From assembly GCA_024275895.1 (NCBI GenBank), contig JAJRYE010000016.1:1-64000 (forward strand): 64,000 bases of DNA. The letters run 5' to 3'. The notes under the pieces were generated by a model. The model saw only the letters and a list, made by a program, of their open reading frames with translations, was not told where the DNA came from and did no database searches. The first letter of the stretch is position 1; every line of letters begins with the position of its first letter. Shown here piece by piece: positions 38,508-48,322 of this stretch. Source of the DNA: Alphaproteobacteria bacterium. GTDB taxonomy: Bacteria > Pseudomonadota > Alphaproteobacteria > Rhizobiales > BM303. Made by a program: the position numbers and the translations under genes.

Positions 38508-38929
38508 GCTTTGGCGTCCTCATCCAGCCAGCGCGCCATGACGAGGCGGGGCTCTTCGGTATAGCCCGAGGCGAGATAAAAATCGCGCACCGCTCCATTA
38601 TCCGCGCGGATCATCAGATTGAGCTTCCAGACGCCGCGCGCCTTGAGCCACGCCTCCGCGGCACCCAAAATCTGTTTGCCCAGCCCCTTGCCCTGATCCT
38701 GCGGCGAAACGGCAAGATAATACACCGTGCCCCGATGTCCGTCATAGCCCACCATGCAGCTTGCCGCGATGCGCCCGTCAATTGCGCCGACAAGAATATC
38801 GGAAGCCGGTGATTGGCGGGCAAAGGCAATATCACGCTCAGGGTCATTATGGGGCCGGGTCAGCCCCGCCGCCTGCCACAGGCGGATAATATTGCCCAGA
38901 TCCTCATCCCTCAAGGCGCGGATCTTCAT
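38486..38929 (-). CDS. GNAT acetyltransferase, YpeA-like
   Basis: 147 residues. Acetyl-CoA site AVSPQDQGKGLGKQILGAAE (the Q/R-x-x-G-x-G/A loop) and the C-terminal LASGYTEEPRLVMARWL strand. Possible RimI- or YpeA-type N-acetyltransferase; target unknown. Overlaps the FAD oxidoreductase start (ATGA at 38926-38929) side by side in one operon, and the SRAP gene end on the other strand. Confidence 0.85.
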   Translation of the reverse strand: MKIRALRDEDLGNIIRLWQAAGLTRPHNDPERDIAFARQSPASDILVGAIDGRIAASCMVGYDGHRGTVYYLAVSPQDQGKGLGKQILGAAEAWLKARGVWKLNLMIRADNGAVRDFYLASGYTEEPRLVMARWLDEDAKAQSNKPG

Positions 38930-40380
38930 TTTGCTTCATCCTCCTCGCCGGGCAGCAATTTGGGCAGCAATTTGCCGGGGTTTAAAATGCCAAGCGGATC
39001 AAACGCGGTTTTCAATCGCCGCATCATATCAAGCTCAACGGGCGATTTGACCCCGGGCAGAAGATCGCGCTTGAGAATGCCGATGCCGTGCTCGGCGCTG
39101 ATGGAGCCGTTCATATCCATCACGATCGCATGCACAATGGCGTTCATTTCCTCCCAGCGGGCAAGAAAAGCCCCGCGCGCCATGCCTTCAGGCTGGGTGA
39201 CGTTAAAATGCACATTGCCATCGCCCAGATGGCCGAAAGGAACCGGGCGGCAGCCGGGGAGATATTGGCGGACAGCGGTGCTGGCCCGGTCGATAAATTC
39301 AGGCATTTTAGCCACGGGGACGCAAATATCATGTTTGATACTGCCGCCTTCGGGTTTTTGCGCTTCTGAAAGCCCGTGGCGCAGATGCCAGAAGGCCCCG
39401 CGCTGGGTCTCGCTCTGCGCCAGCGCCGCATCGCTGATCAGACCGTTTTCAAAGCCGCGCATCAGAGTGTTTTCCAGCGCCTCGCGCACGCCTGCACCAT
39501 CGCCGGAAACCTCCGCCAGAACATACCATGGATGCGGTTCATCGAACGGATCGCGCGCGCCGGGAACATGGCGCAAAACAAATTCTACCCCGATGCGCGG
39601 CATGATTTCAAAAGCTGTGACCTGCCCTCCGGCGGCGTTCAGGTCATGCAGCAGCTCCAGCGCCTCTCGCGGGCCCGGTATACAGATCAATGCCGTCTCC
39701 AGCCGGGCCGGTTTGGCAAACAGCTTCAGCGCCGCCGCCGTGATGACGCCCAAAGTTCCCTCCGCGCCCAGAAACAGCGATTTGAGATCATAACCGGTAT
39801 TGTCCTTGCGCAGGGTGCGCAAGCCCTCCCATATGCGCCCGTCGGCCAGCACAACCTCAAGCCCCAGAACCAGCTCGCGCGCCGTGCCATAGGCCAGAAC
39901 CCCGGTGCCACCCGCATTGCTGGAAAGATTACCGCCAATCTGGCATGAGCCTTCAGAGGCGAGGGAAAGGGGGAAAAGCCGCCCCGCCTTGTCCGCCGCC
40001 CTCTGGACATGCTCAAGGATGCAGCCTGCTTCCACGATCATGCTGTTGTTTTGTGTATCCACATTGCGGATTTTGTTCAGTCTTGCGAGGCAAAGCACGA
40101 TCTGCGCCCCGGATTTATCCGGGATCTGCCCGCCCACCAGCCCCGTATTGCCCCCTTGCGGCACAATCCCGGTGCGGGTGCAGTTGGCAAGGGCAAGAAT
40201 TTGCGCAACCTGGCGCGTATCCGCCGGGCGCAGCACCATGGCGGCCGATCCGGTGAACTTGTCGCGCCATTCGCGCAGATAGGGCGCCTTGTCCTCATCC
40301 GTGCGCAAGGCGTATCGCTCGCCGGTAATGGCGGCGAAACGTTGCAGCAATTCTTCATCAGGCCTATTCAGCAAGGTCAT
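38926..40380 (-). CDS. FAD-linked 2-hydroxyacid dehydrogenase (GlcD/D2HGDH-like)
   Basis: 484 residues. FAD-binding type 4 domain: VPQGGNTGLVGGQIPDKSGA and SLASEGSCQIGGNLSSNAGG with GVLAYGTARE. The C-terminal cap has RPVPFGHLGDGNVHFNVTQP and the metal-binding region SAEHGIGILK. Oxidises a D-2-hydroxy acid such as D-2-hydroxyglutarate, D-lactate or glycolate; no GlcE/GlcF partner is present, which favours a stand-alone D2HGDH-type enzyme. ATG 40380 starts 8 bp after tlyA. Confidence 0.88.
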   Translation of the reverse strand: MTLLNRPDEELLQRFAAITGERYALRTDEDKAPYLREWRDKFTGSAAMVLRPADTRQVAQILALANCTRTGIVPQGGNTGLVGGQIPDKSGAQIVLCLARLNKIRNVDTQNNSMIVEAGCILEHVQRAADKAGRLFPLSLASEGSCQIGGNLSSNAGGTGVLAYGTARELVLGLEVVLADGRIWEGLRTLRKDNTGYDLKSLFLGAEGTLGVITAAALKLFAKPARLETALICIPGPREALELLHDLNAAGGQVTAFEIMPRIGVEFVLRHVPGARDPFDEPHPWYVLAEVSGDGAGVREALENTLMRGFENGLISDAALAQSETQRGAFWHLRHGLSEAQKPEGGSIKHDICVPVAKMPEFIDRASTAVRQYLPGCRPVPFGHLGDGNVHFNVTQPEGMARGAFLARWEEMNAIVHAIVMDMNGSISAEHGIGILKRDLLPGVKSPVELDMMRRLKTAFDPLGILNPGKLLPKLLPGEEDEAK

Positions 40381-40388
40381 GATTTCTT

Positions 40389-41135
40389 TTAATCCAACTT
40401 TGCCTTTGCCGCGATCAGAAATTCCGCGTTGCCGTCCGCGCCGGAAATGGGCGAGGCGATCAGCCCCTTCACTTCCCAGCCCGTCTCCTCCTCCAGCCAG
40501 CGGCGAATCTCTTCGCAAACCGCATCGCGCAGCGCCGGGTCGCGGACAATCCCCCCCTTGCCGACATTCTCCGGCCCGGCTTCAAATTGCGGCTTGATGA
40601 GAGCGGTGAGCCATGCGCCGGGACGGCAAAGGGCAAGCGCCGGCGGCAGGGCCTTTTTCAGACTGATAAAAGAGACATCGCAAACCACTATATCCACCGG
40701 AGAGCGAATATGGTGGTACTCCAGATCCCTGACATTGAGCCGCTCAAGCGAGGTGACCCTGTCATCGTCTGCAATCGCCGCGTGAAGCTGCCCGTGGCCC
40801 GCATCAAGCGCAAAGACGCGGCCTGCGCCGCGGCGCAGCAGCACATCAGTAAACCCGCCGGTGGAAGCCCCGATATCAAGCGCGCGCATGCCTTCAACAT
40901 CAATCGCGAAATAATCAAGCGCCGCCGCCAGTTTCAGCCCGCCGCGCGAGACATAGGGCTGGGCCCCCGTATTGACATCAAGAGGCGAGTCATCCGCAGT
41001 TGCCTTGCCCGGTTTGGTAACAACTTGGCCCGCAACCTGCACCGCGCCGCGGCGGATGAGGTCAGCAGCTTTTGAGCGTGTCGGCACAAGCCCGCGCGCG
41101 ACCAGAAGCGAATCAAGGCGCATTCCGGAGCCCAT
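40389..41135 (-). CDS. tlyA: TlyA-family rRNA 2'-O-methyltransferase
   Basis: 248 residues: N-terminal S4 RNA-binding domain (MRLDSLLVARGLVPTRSKAA to KPGKATAD), then an FtsJ-like methyltransferase with SAM motif ALDIGASTGGFTDVLLRRGA, VCDVSFISLKKALP and LIKPQFEAG. Often annotated haemolysin A; the proven role in homologues is 16S/23S rRNA ribose methylation. ATG 41135 (4 bp after dxs) or ATG 41123 may be the start. Confidence 0.92.
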   Translation of the reverse strand: MGSGMRLDSLLVARGLVPTRSKAADLIRRGAVQVAGQVVTKPGKATADDSPLDVNTGAQPYVSRGGLKLAAALDYFAIDVEGMRALDIGASTGGFTDVLLRRGAGRVFALDAGHGQLHAAIADDDRVTSLERLNVRDLEYHHIRSPVDIVVCDVSFISLKKALPPALALCRPGAWLTALIKPQFEAGPENVGKGGIVRDPALRDAVCEEIRRWLEEETGWEVKGLIASPISGADGNAEFLIAAKAKLD

Positions 41136-41139
41136 TGTT

Positions 41140-43065
41140 TTAACTGTTCTGCGAGGCCGCCGCGTCATAATTGCGCCGCAGGGCGCTAAACACGGCCCGC
41201 ACCATGCCCCTGGCGTCAAGTCCGGCTTCGGCATAGATATCTTCCGCCTTGCCCTGACCCAGAAATACATCCGGCAGGGTCAGGCTGCGGATTTTCAGGC
41301 CGTCATCCAGCAGGCCTTCGGAACTCAGGACATGCATGATCTGGGCGCCAAAACCGCCTGAGGCCCCTTCTTCAATGGTAATCAGCACCTCATGCCGCCT
41401 TGCCAGCGAGCGGATCATATCCAGATCAAGCGGTTTGGCGAAGCGGGCGTCGGCAACGGTTGTGGAAAGGCCGTAGGCCGCCAGCTCGTCCGCCGCCTTC
41501 AGGCTCTCGGCCAGCCTTGTGCCGAGCGATAAAATAGCCACCTTGCTGCCCTTGCGCACAATCCGCCCCTTGCCGATTGCAACCGGTTCCGGGTTTTGCG
41601 GGATTTGCACCCCGGTCCCTTCGCCGCGCGGATAGCGGATGGCGCTGGGCCCATCGTCAATACCCGCCGCCGTTGCCACCATGGCGGCAAGCTCGGCCTC
41701 ATCGGACGGGGCCATGACGGTAAATCCGGGCAGATTGCTCAAAAAGGCCAGATCAAAAGCCCCCGCATGGGTCGGCCCGTCTGCCCCAACAAGCCCGGCC
41801 CTGTCAATGGCGAAGCGCACGGGAAGCTTTTGCAGCGCAACATCATGCACAAGCTGGTCATAGCCTCTTTGCAGGAAGGTGGAATAGATCGCGACAAAAG
41901 GCTTGAGACCTTCCGTGGCCTGCCCGGCGGCAAATGTCACCGCATGCTGCTCGGCAATGCCGGTATCGAAAAAACGGTCCGGGAAAGCGCTTGCAAACTG
42001 ATCCGTTCCCGTGCCTTCGGGCATGGCGGCGGTAATCGCGGTGATTTTGTGGTCCCTTTCCCCGGCGCGCACCAGTGCCGCGCCGAAAATTTCGGTATAG
42101 GTCGGCGCTTTGGGAACCGGTTTTTCCTGGGCGCCGGTAACCACGTTAAACCTGCCGACGCCGTGATATTTGTCATCCGATTCTTCCGCCGGGCCGTAAC
42201 CCTTGCCCTTCTGGGTCACCACATGCACCAGCACGGGCCCGCCCTTGCGCTCGCGGACATTGCGCAATACGGGAAGCAGATGATCAAAATTATGGCCGTC
42301 AATCGGCCCGACATAAAAGAAACCAAGCTCTTCAAACAACGTGCCGCCGGTCGCCATGCCGCGGGCGTATTCTTCCGCCTTGGCCGCCGCCTCTTCCAGA
42401 CGCGGCGGCAGCTTGCTGATGATCTGCTTGGCCATGCCGCGCACTTTTCTGTAGGTCCGGCCCGATATCAGCCGCGCCAGATAAGCGCTCATCGCCCCCA
42501 CCGGCGGGGCGATCGACATATCATTGTCGTTGAGGATAACAATCAGCCGGCTGTCCATGGCGCCGGCATTGTTCATCGCCTCATACGCCATCCCGGCGCT
42601 CATTGAGCCATCGCCGATCACTGAGATGACCTTGCGCCCGGAGCCCTGCAGATCGCGCGCCACCGCCATGCCCAGCCCGGCGGAAATCGAGGTTGAGGAA
42701 TGCCCGGCCCCGAACGGGTCATACTTGCTCTCGGTGCGTTTGGTAAAACCCGAAAGCCCCCCCGGCTGACGCAGGGAGCGAATGGCGCCGCGCCGGTTGG
42801 TGAGGATTTTATGCGGATAGGACTGATGTCCCACATCCCAGACGATCCGGTCTTCGGGCGTGTTGAAAATATAATGCAGCGCCACGGTCAACTCGACAAC
42901 GCCCAGTCCGGCGCCCAGATGCCCGCCGGTCGTGGATACTGCATCCACCATTTCGGCGCGCAGCTCGCCCGCCAGTTGCTCAAGCTGGCCGATTTGCAGG
43001 CCCCGCAGGTCTTCCGGCGTGTTGACGAGGTCAAGCAGCGGCGTTTGAGGTCTGGTGGTGCTCAT
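41140..43065 (-). CDS. dxs: 1-deoxy-D-xylulose-5-phosphate synthase
   Basis: 641-residue thiamine-diphosphate enzyme, first step of the MEP isoprenoid pathway (pyruvate plus glyceraldehyde-3-phosphate). [13 protein letters not shown], the ThDP-binding [20 protein letters not shown] and NDNDMSI, then [20 protein letters not shown] in the second domain. ispB in the same window uses products of this pathway. Common xseB-dxs-tlyA order. Confidence 0.97.
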   Translation of the reverse strand: MSTTRPQTPLLDLVNTPEDLRGLQIGQLEQLAGELRAEMVDAVSTTGGHLGAGLGVVELTVALHYIFNTPEDRIVWDVGHQSYPHKILTNRRGAIRSLRQPGGLSGFTKRTESKYDPFGAGHSSTSISAGLGMAVARDLQGSGRKVISVIGDGSMSAGMAYEAMNNAGAMDSRLIVILNDNDMSIAPPVGAMSAYLARLISGRTYRKVRGMAKQIISKLPPRLEEAAAKAEEYARGMATGGTLFEELGFFYVGPIDGHNFDHLLPVLRNVRERKGGPVLVHVVTQKGKGYGPAEESDDKYHGVGRFNVVTGAQEKPVPKAPTYTEIFGAALVRAGERDHKITAITAAMPEGTGTDQFASAFPDRFFDTGIAEQHAVTFAAGQATEGLKPFVAIYSTFLQRGYDQLVHDVALQKLPVRFAIDRAGLVGADGPTHAGAFDLAFLSNLPGFTVMAPSDEAELAAMVATAAGIDDGPSAIRYPRGEGTGVQIPQNPEPVAIGKGRIVRKGSKVAILSLGTRLAESLKAADELAAYGLSTTVADARFAKPLDLDMIRSLARRHEVLITIEEGASGGFGAQIMHVLSSEGLLDDGLKIRSLTLPDVFLGQGKAEDIYAEAGLDARGMVRAVFSALRRNYDAAASQNS

Positions 43066-43071
43066 CGGTTA

Positions 43072-43326
43072 TTACTCAACATCAAGCGCTTCGCTTGCCT
43101 CTGCCTTGCCGTCTTTAAGGGTGATTTTTTCAATCCGCGCTTCGGCCTGTTTGAGCAAATCGTTGCATCTTTTTTTAAGCGCTTCACCGCGCTCGTAGAT
43201 GCGGATTGATTCTTCCAGCTCCACCTGTCCGGCCTCAAGCCGGCGGACAATGCCCTCCAGTTCGGCCAGCGCCTGCTCAAAGCTCAATGCGTTGATGCCT
43301 TGCCCCGATTGAGATTTATCCGCCAT
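43072..43326 (-). CDS. xseB: Exodeoxyribonuclease VII small subunit
   Basis: 84 residues. [20 protein letters not shown] then [20 protein letters not shown] is the XseB signature; a helical hairpin that binds the XseA large subunit. xseA is not in this window. It lies 6 bp before dxs. Confidence 0.94.
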   Translation of the reverse strand: MADKSQSGQGINALSFEQALAELEGIVRRLEAGQVELEESIRIYERGEALKKRCNDLLKQAEARIEKITLKDGKAEASEALDVE

Positions 43327-43383
43327 GCAAACAGCCCTGAACAGTCAATTTAGCCAATTCATACCGCAAATTACCGGTAGTGG

Positions 43384-44310
43384 CTACACTCTCGCCAATA
43401 TCCCGACATGCGCCGCTGCACACCGCGCCAATGCCGCCAATTCATAACCGCCTTCAAGAAAGGAAATCAGCCGACCGTTAGAACAAGTCTCTGCAATAGA
43501 ACAAAGTTCTTCAGTTATCCAGACAAAATCCTCAACCTGAAGCCGGAGCCCCCCTAAAGGGTCGTTGATATGAGCGTCAAAACCCGCCGAAATCATGACG
43601 AGATCAGGAGAAAAATTCTTCAGGGCCGGCAGGATCACATCGCGCATGGCGGCCGCAAAGACCTCCCCGTCATCACTGGCGGCCAGCGGGACATTGAAAA
43701 TGTTCCCCGCCCCTGTCTCCCCCGCCGCGCCGGTGCCTGGATAATGCGGCATCATATGGGTTGAGGCGTAAAGCACATCAGGCTCCGACCAGAAGGCCGC
43801 CTGGGTGCCGTTGCCGTGATGAATGTCAAAATCGACAATGGCGATCCGCTCCGCCCCGTGCTGCGCCATGGCGTGGCGCGCCGCTATGGCGATGTTGTTA
43901 AACAGGCAAAACCCCATGGCGCGCGCGGGTTCGGCATGGTGCCCCGGCGGGCGCACGGCGCAAAAGGCGTTTTTCACTTCCGCGCCCATAACCGCATCCA
44001 CCGCCCTTATGCCGGCCCCGGCGGCGCGCAGTGCCGCATTCCACGAGCCGGGAGACATATGGGTGTCAAAATCAATGCTGGCCAGCCCCGAAACCGGCCC
44101 GGTTTTTCTTATAAATTCGATATGCTCCGACGGATGCACCCGCTCAAGATGCGTCCTTGCCGCCAGCGGCGCCTCTTCGCGCACCAGCCCCCTGAATTCG
44201 TTCCCCTCAAGCGCCTGCATAACCGCCTGCAAGCGCTCCGGAACCTCCAGATGTCCAGGCTCCAGCCGGTGCCTGAGGCAATCTTGATGACTGATCAGCA
44301 AGGTGCTCAT
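43384..44310 (-). CDS. Histone-deacetylase-family zinc deacetylase
   Basis: 308 residues of the class II HDAC / acetylpolyamine amidohydrolase fold. RPPGHHAEPARAMGFCLFNN, the zinc-binding VDFDIHHGNGTQAAF, ISAGFDAHINDPLGGL and FLEGGYE. Bacterial members deacetylate polyamines, acetoin-pathway or other acetylated targets. ATG 44310 overlaps the SDR stop (ATGA). Confidence 0.92.
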   Translation of the reverse strand: MSTLLISHQDCLRHRLEPGHLEVPERLQAVMQALEGNEFRGLVREEAPLAARTHLERVHPSEHIEFIRKTGPVSGLASIDFDTHMSPGSWNAALRAAGAGIRAVDAVMGAEVKNAFCAVRPPGHHAEPARAMGFCLFNNIAIAARHAMAQHGAERIAIVDFDIHHGNGTQAAFWSEPDVLYASTHMMPHYPGTGAAGETGAGNIFNVPLAASDDGEVFAAAMRDVILPALKNFSPDLVMISAGFDAHINDPLGGLRLQVEDFVWITEELCSIAETCSNGRLISFLEGGYELAALARCAAAHVGILARV

Positions 44311-45170
44311 GTCAGCGCCTCCAGGGAATCCGGCGGCTCGCTCTCCTCCGGGATAAAAAAATCAACTTGCAGCTTGCGCGAGGGGTCAACCCGGTAAGGG
44401 GCAAAATCGGTTACCCCGTTCGCAGCCAGAAGCGTATCGTCAATGCAGAAATTCCCGGTGAACTCCGCCGCCGGCGAGGTCAGGATGATATGGGCCGCAT
44501 CGGCGACAATCTCCGGCTTGCGGCTCGCCCTCGTGAGCATGTCGCCGCCCAGCAGATTTTGCACCGCCGCCGTTGCAATCACCGTTCGCGGCCACAGGGC
44601 GTTCACCCCGATCCCGTCGCCGTGAAACTCTGCCGCCATGCCCAGAACCGCCATCGACATACCGAATTTGGCCATGGAATAGGCCACATGCGGCCCGAAC
44701 CATCTGGCCTTCATGTCAAGCGGCGGTGAAAGGGTGAGAATATGCGGATTGGCTGACTTTGCCAGGTAAGGCAGGCAGGTTTTCGACACCATGAAAGCGC
44801 CGCGCGCATTGACGCTGTGCATGAGGTCAAAACGCTTCATCGGCGTTTGCAGGGTCCCGGCAAGAAATATGGCGCTGGCGTTGTTGATGCAGATATCAAT
44901 ACCGCCAAATTCAGCCACCGTTCTGGCTACCGCATCTTCCACCTGATCCTCAAAGCGGATATCACAGACCAGCGCCAGCGCCCGCCCGCCCGCCTTGCGG
45001 ACTTGCTCCGCTGCGGTGTAAATGGTGCCGGGAAGTCTGGGGTGCGGCTTGTCGGTCTTGGCGGCAATGGCGATATTGGCCCCTTCGCGCGCGGCCCTGA
45101 GTGCAATGGCAAGGCCGATGCCCCGGCTCGCTCCGGTTATAAACAGGGTCTTTCCGTGCAAGGGTGCCAT
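44307..45170 (-). CDS. SDR oxidoreductase, HSDL2-like
   Basis: 287 residues. Rossmann GASRGIGLAIALRAAREGAN, INNASAIFL and the catalytic Y-x3-K as VAYSMAKFGMSMAVLG. The KTDKPHPRLPGTIYTAAEQV segment marks the HSDL2-type (hydroxysteroid dehydrogenase-like) subgroup. Substrate unknown. First gene of the operon SDR-HDAC-xseB-dxs-tlyA-FAD oxidoreductase-GNAT. Confidence 0.88.
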   Translation of the reverse strand: MAPLHGKTLFITGASRGIGLAIALRAAREGANIAIAAKTDKPHPRLPGTIYTAAEQVRKAGGRALALVCDIRFEDQVEDAVARTVAEFGGIDICINNASAIFLAGTLQTPMKRFDLMHSVNARGAFMVSKTCLPYLAKSANPHILTLSPPLDMKARWFGPHVAYSMAKFGMSMAVLGMAAEFHGDGIGVNALWPRTVIATAAVQNLLGGDMLTRASRKPEIVADAAHIILTSPAAEFTGNFCIDDTLLAANGVTDFAPYRVDPSRKLQVDFFIPEESEPPDSLEALT

Positions 45171-45192
45171 GAGTTGAACCTTACCTTTTTAA

Positions 45193-45261
45193 ATCGCTGT
45201 TGCAAATTCGATTCACCCCGGATTTGTTCTCATTAAAAAACAGCGATATGACATTTATCAA
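45193..45261. promoter_or_regulatory. FNR/FixK-like site and inverted repeat before bacteriohemerythrin
   Basis: ATGAC-ATTT-ATCAA at 45248-45261 matches 9 of 10 defined bases of the FNR/FixK box (TTGAY-N4-RTCAA), about 60 bp before the ATG at 45321. A 9-bp inverted repeat ATCGCTGTT (45193-45201) / AACAGCGAT (45239-45247) lies beside it in the gap to the divergent SDR gene. No strong -10 found downstream. Confidence 0.45.
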
Positions 45262-45320
45262 GGATTTTTCCATCTGTTTTCAGCTAAACCCGCCTCTGAA
45301 TCATTGAAAGGCGAAAACAG

Positions 45321-45740
45321 ATGCTGATTGCCAAAGGTTTTATACCCACTGTGGCCCTCGATGTCATGAACGCGGTTCATGATGAGGAAATCCGGCTTTT
45401 GAACGAGCTTGATGTCCTGATTGGCAAACGCGAGGCGGGAGAAGATGTGGATGCGGAGCTGGGCGCCCTGATTTCCGAGTTACTCAACCATGTCGAATAT
45501 CACTTTTCCAATGAAGAGCGCATGATGCGCGAGGCCGGCATTCCGGTCTATCCGATCCACAAGAGCGAGCACGACCGGGTGCGGGCCGAGATGCAGTCTT
45601 TTTGCGCCGACTGGCGCTCGGAAGAAGGCTTTGCAGCCTTCTCATACTATATTCGCCAGACCCTTCCGGAATGGTTCTCCGGCCATGTCGGCACCATGGA
45701 CACCGTCACCGCCCTTATCCTCTCGCAAAACATGTCCTGA
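45321..45740 (+). CDS. Bacteriohemerythrin
   Basis: 139-residue single-domain hemerythrin. All seven di-iron ligands are present at the expected spacing: His20, His61, Glu65, His80, His84, His122 and Asp127 (VEYHFSNEE, YPIHKSEHDR, GHVGTMD). Binds O2 reversibly and may store or deliver oxygen, or scavenge NO and iron. Monocistronic by position; an FNR-like site upstream would fit oxygen control. Confidence 0.93.
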   Translation: MLIAKGFIPTVALDVMNAVHDEEIRLLNELDVLIGKREAGEDVDAELGALISELLNHVEYHFSNEERMMREAGIPVYPIHKSEHDRVRAEMQSFCADWRSEEGFAAFSYYIRQTLPEWFSGHVGTMDTVTALILSQNMS

Positions 45741-45774
45741 CGCCAAAGCGCCGGAGCCTTGTCGGTGCCGATCC

Positions 45775-45796
45775 AATCAAAAGATGAAGCACTCTA
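45775..45796 (-). repeat. 3'-end element copy B
   Basis: On the minus strand this reads TA then GAGTGCTTCATCTTTTGATT; its first three bases (TAG) are the stop codon of the SDR gene at 45794. It is identical over 22 bp to the copy at 55529-55550 and differs by one base in the core from the copy at 35581-35601. Confidence 0.75.
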
Positions 45797-46555
45797 AACA
45801 TGCTGGCCGCCATTGATGTGGATTTCCGCTCCGGTGACATAGCTCGTCGTGTCGGTGCAAAGCGCATAGATCACCTTCGCCACCTCCTCGGGCTGCCCCA
45901 GACGCCGCAACGGGATTTTATCGACGATTTTATCCGTACCGGGCGAGAGGATCGATGTTTCAATCTCCCCCGGCGCAATCGCGTTGACCCGCACCCCGTG
46001 AGGGCCAAAATCCGCCGCCATCTCCCGTGTCAAGGCGGCAAGCGCGGCCTTTGAGGTTGCATAGGCCACCCCGGCAAAGGGGTGAACCCGGCTTCCGGCA
46101 ATTGAAGTGACATTGACCACCGAGCCTTTTGCCGCGCTCAGCTCGTCAATCAACCCGCGCGCCAGCAGGATGGGGGCGTAAAAGTTGACATGGAACACAT
46201 TCTTCCAGTCCTCCGGCGAGGTCTCCAGTGTCCCCAGCCGTTCGCCATTTGGCCCCTTGGGAGAGACCCCGGCATTGTTCACCAGTGCGGTCAGGCGCGA
46301 GCCGTTATATTTAAGCCGCTGCTTGATCTCCGCGATCCCCGCCATGGTGTTTTCCAGATCCGAAAGATCAATCTGGATATGATCCTCGGGGCCCGCCTCC
46401 CAGGGGCAATATTCCGAAAAGGGCTGGCGCGAGCAGGTAATCACCCGCCAGCCCGCGCTTGAAAAGCGTTTGACGGTGGCATGGCCGATGCCGCGGCTCG
46501 CCCCGGTGAGAACAAGGGTGTTTTCTTTCTCGGGCGGTGTATTGGGCAGGCTCAT
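45794..46555 (-). CDS. SDR-family oxidoreductase
   Basis: 253 residues. NAD(P)-binding LTGASRGIGHATVKRFSSAG, VNNAGVSPKG, and Y-x3-K in GVAYATSKAALAALTREMAA; ends with TGAEIHINGGQHV. FabG-like fold, substrate unknown. Its stop codon is part of dispersed element B. It converges with the bacteriohemerythrin gene. Confidence 0.88.
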   Translation of the reverse strand: MSLPNTPPEKENTLVLTGASRGIGHATVKRFSSAGWRVITCSRQPFSEYCPWEAGPEDHIQIDLSDLENTMAGIAEIKQRLKYNGSRLTALVNNAGVSPKGPNGERLGTLETSPEDWKNVFHVNFYAPILLARGLIDELSAAKGSVVNVTSIAGSRVHPFAGVAYATSKAALAALTREMAADFGPHGVRVNAIAPGEIETSILSPGTDKIVDKIPLRRLGQPEEVAKVIYALCTDTTSYVTGAEIHINGGQHV

Positions 46556-46641
46556 CGAATCACATCCTTTTTGCTGATCCGATCATCAGCCATAATGGGT
46601 TGAATTGCAATTCCAGGCCTCTGCGGCCTTGTGTCTCCCGC

Positions 46642-47259
46642 TCAGGGGTAAAGCCGCGTGCTTTCCCACGGAGCGCTTTCATCCGTGCGCCGGAATACAA
46701 TCCGGTCATGCAGCCTGAAGGCGCCGTTTTTCCAGAACTCGATCTCCAGCGGCGAGATGCAATAGCCCGACCAGTTCTGCGGCCGCGGTACCGGACCGAT
46801 ATTGAATTTGGCCGCAAATTTCGCCACCCGTTTTTCCAGTGCGAAGCGGCTCTCCAGCGGCTGCGACTGCTTTGACGCCCAGGCGCCGATGCGGCTGTCG
46901 CGTGGCCGTGAGGCAAAATACGCATCCGCCTGTTCAGCCCCCACGGGGCTCACCTTGCCCCGCACCCGTATCTGCCGCCGCAGGGATTTCCAGTGAAACA
47001 GCATGGCGGCATAAGGATTGGCGTTCAGCTCCGAGCCCTTGGCGCTGCCAAGATTGGTGTAAAACACAAAGCCGCGCCGGTCATGGCCCTTGAGCAAAAC
47101 CATGCGAACATTCGGCATGGCAGTGTTGTCAACAGTGGCCAGCGCAAAAGCGTTGGCGTCATCCGGCTCTGAGGCCGTGGCCTGTCTGAGCCAGGAATCA
47201 AAAATTGCAAAAGGATCGACCGCCTTGCCGTTGTTGTTAAATAATCCATTTTCGGTCAT
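46642..47259 (-). CDS. pdxH: Pyridoxamine 5'-phosphate oxidase
   Basis: 205-residue FMN enzyme making pyridoxal phosphate. [56 protein letters not shown] and the C-terminal [26 protein letters not shown] 47259 has AGGTGG 7 nt upstream; the frame is open further but that part is not family-like. Divergent from the J-domain gene. Confidence 0.95.
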   Translation of the reverse strand: MTENGLFNNNGKAVDPFAIFDSWLRQATASEPDDANAFALATVDNTAMPNVRMVLLKGHDRRGFVFYTNLGSAKGSELNANPYAAMLFHWKSLRRQIRVRGKVSPVGAEQADAYFASRPRDSRIGAWASKQSQPLESRFALEKRVAKFAAKFNIGPVPRPQNWSGYCISPLEIEFWKNGAFRLHDRIVFRRTDESAPWESTRLYP

Positions 47260-47341
47260 ATTCGCCCACCTGCAACTCACCCCCTTGGGTTTTTCCCCAA
47301 AGGCACCTATCTTGTTTGAAACTTCAGGCGCGAGATTTGTA

Positions 47342-47371
47342 TTGTCTGAGCTGAAAAGCAAGTCATATATT
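47342..47371 (+). promoter_or_regulatory. Promoter of the J-domain protein gene
   Basis: TTGTCT (47342-47347), 18-nt spacer, TATATT (47366-47371), about 37 nt before the ATG at 47408. Confidence 0.5.
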
Positions 47372-47407
47372 CCTCTTTAACCCTCTATTTTCACGGGGCT
47401 TGACCAA

Positions 47408-48322
47408 ATGCGAGATCCATATGCCGTTTTGGGGCTTTCAAAAGGCGCCAGCGCCGCGGATATCAAGAAATCCTACCGGCGGCTGGCCAAAAAATACCAC
47501 CCCGACACCAATTCCGCTGACAAGAAGGCTTCGGAGAAATTTGCTGAAGCCTCGGCCGCCTATGAGCTTTTGAGCGATACGGAAAAGCGCGCCCAGTTTG
47601 ACCGCGGCGAGATTGACGCCGAGGGCCACCCGGTTTTTCATCCCGGTGCGGGCGGGCCTTACGGTCCGGGCGCCCAGGGCAACCCCTTTGGCGGTGGCGA
47701 GGGGCCGGGCTTTTCCGCCGAGGATATTTTTTCAAGCATCTTCGGCAATCAGCGTCCCGGCGCTGGCGCGCGAACCATGCGCATGAAGGGGCAGGACCGG
47801 CAATATTCGCTCAAAGTTGATTTTCTCGATGCGGTGAACGGCGCCACAAGGCGCATCACCATGCCCAACGGCAAAACTCTCAACGTCAAGATCCCGGCCG
47901 GGGTAAATGATGGCCAGGTGATCCGCCTGAAAGGCCAGGGCGAGCCGGGCATGGGCGGCGGTCCGGCCGGAGACGCCCTGGTGACCATCGAAGTCGGAAC
48001 CCATCCCCTGTTTGAGCGCGACGGCAAGACCTTGAAGCTGGAATTGCCAATCACCCTTTATGAAGCTGTGCTGGGCGGCAAGGTTGCGGTGCCGGTCCCC
48101 GGCGGTTCGGTGCAATTGAGCATCCCGGCAGGTTCATCGGGCGGCCGCGTGCTGCGGCTCAAGGGCAAGGGTGTGAACCCCAAAGGTGGCGCGGCAGGCG
48201 ATCTGCTGGTGAAACTGCGTATCGCCATGCCGCCCAAAATCACGCCGGAACTTGAAACCCTGATGAAAAAGATGGCGCAGGACGCCCCCTATAACCCGCG
48301 CGGAGCCCGTTATGAAACCTAA
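47408..48322 (+). CDS. CbpA-like J-domain co-chaperone
   Basis: 304 residues. J-domain at 1-66 with DPYAVLGLSKGASAADIKKS and the HPD of KKYHPDTNS; a Gly/Phe-rich linker (about 75-125); then the two C-terminal beta domains of DnaJ (RQYSLKVDFLDAVNGATRRI; LPITLYEAVLGGKVAVPVPG). No zinc-finger cysteines, so it is CbpA/DnaJ type II rather than DnaJ itself. It stimulates DnaK. Confidence 0.92.
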   Translation: MRDPYAVLGLSKGASAADIKKSYRRLAKKYHPDTNSADKKASEKFAEASAAYELLSDTEKRAQFDRGEIDAEGHPVFHPGAGGPYGPGAQGNPFGGGEGPGFSAEDIFSSIFGNQRPGAGARTMRMKGQDRQYSLKVDFLDAVNGATRRITMPNGKTLNVKIPAGVNDGQVIRLKGQGEPGMGGGPAGDALVTIEVGTHPLFERDGKTLKLELPITLYEAVLGGKVAVPVPGGSVQLSIPAGSSGGRVLRLKGKGVNPKGGAAGDLLVKLRIAMPPKITPELETLMKKMAQDAPYNPRGARYET

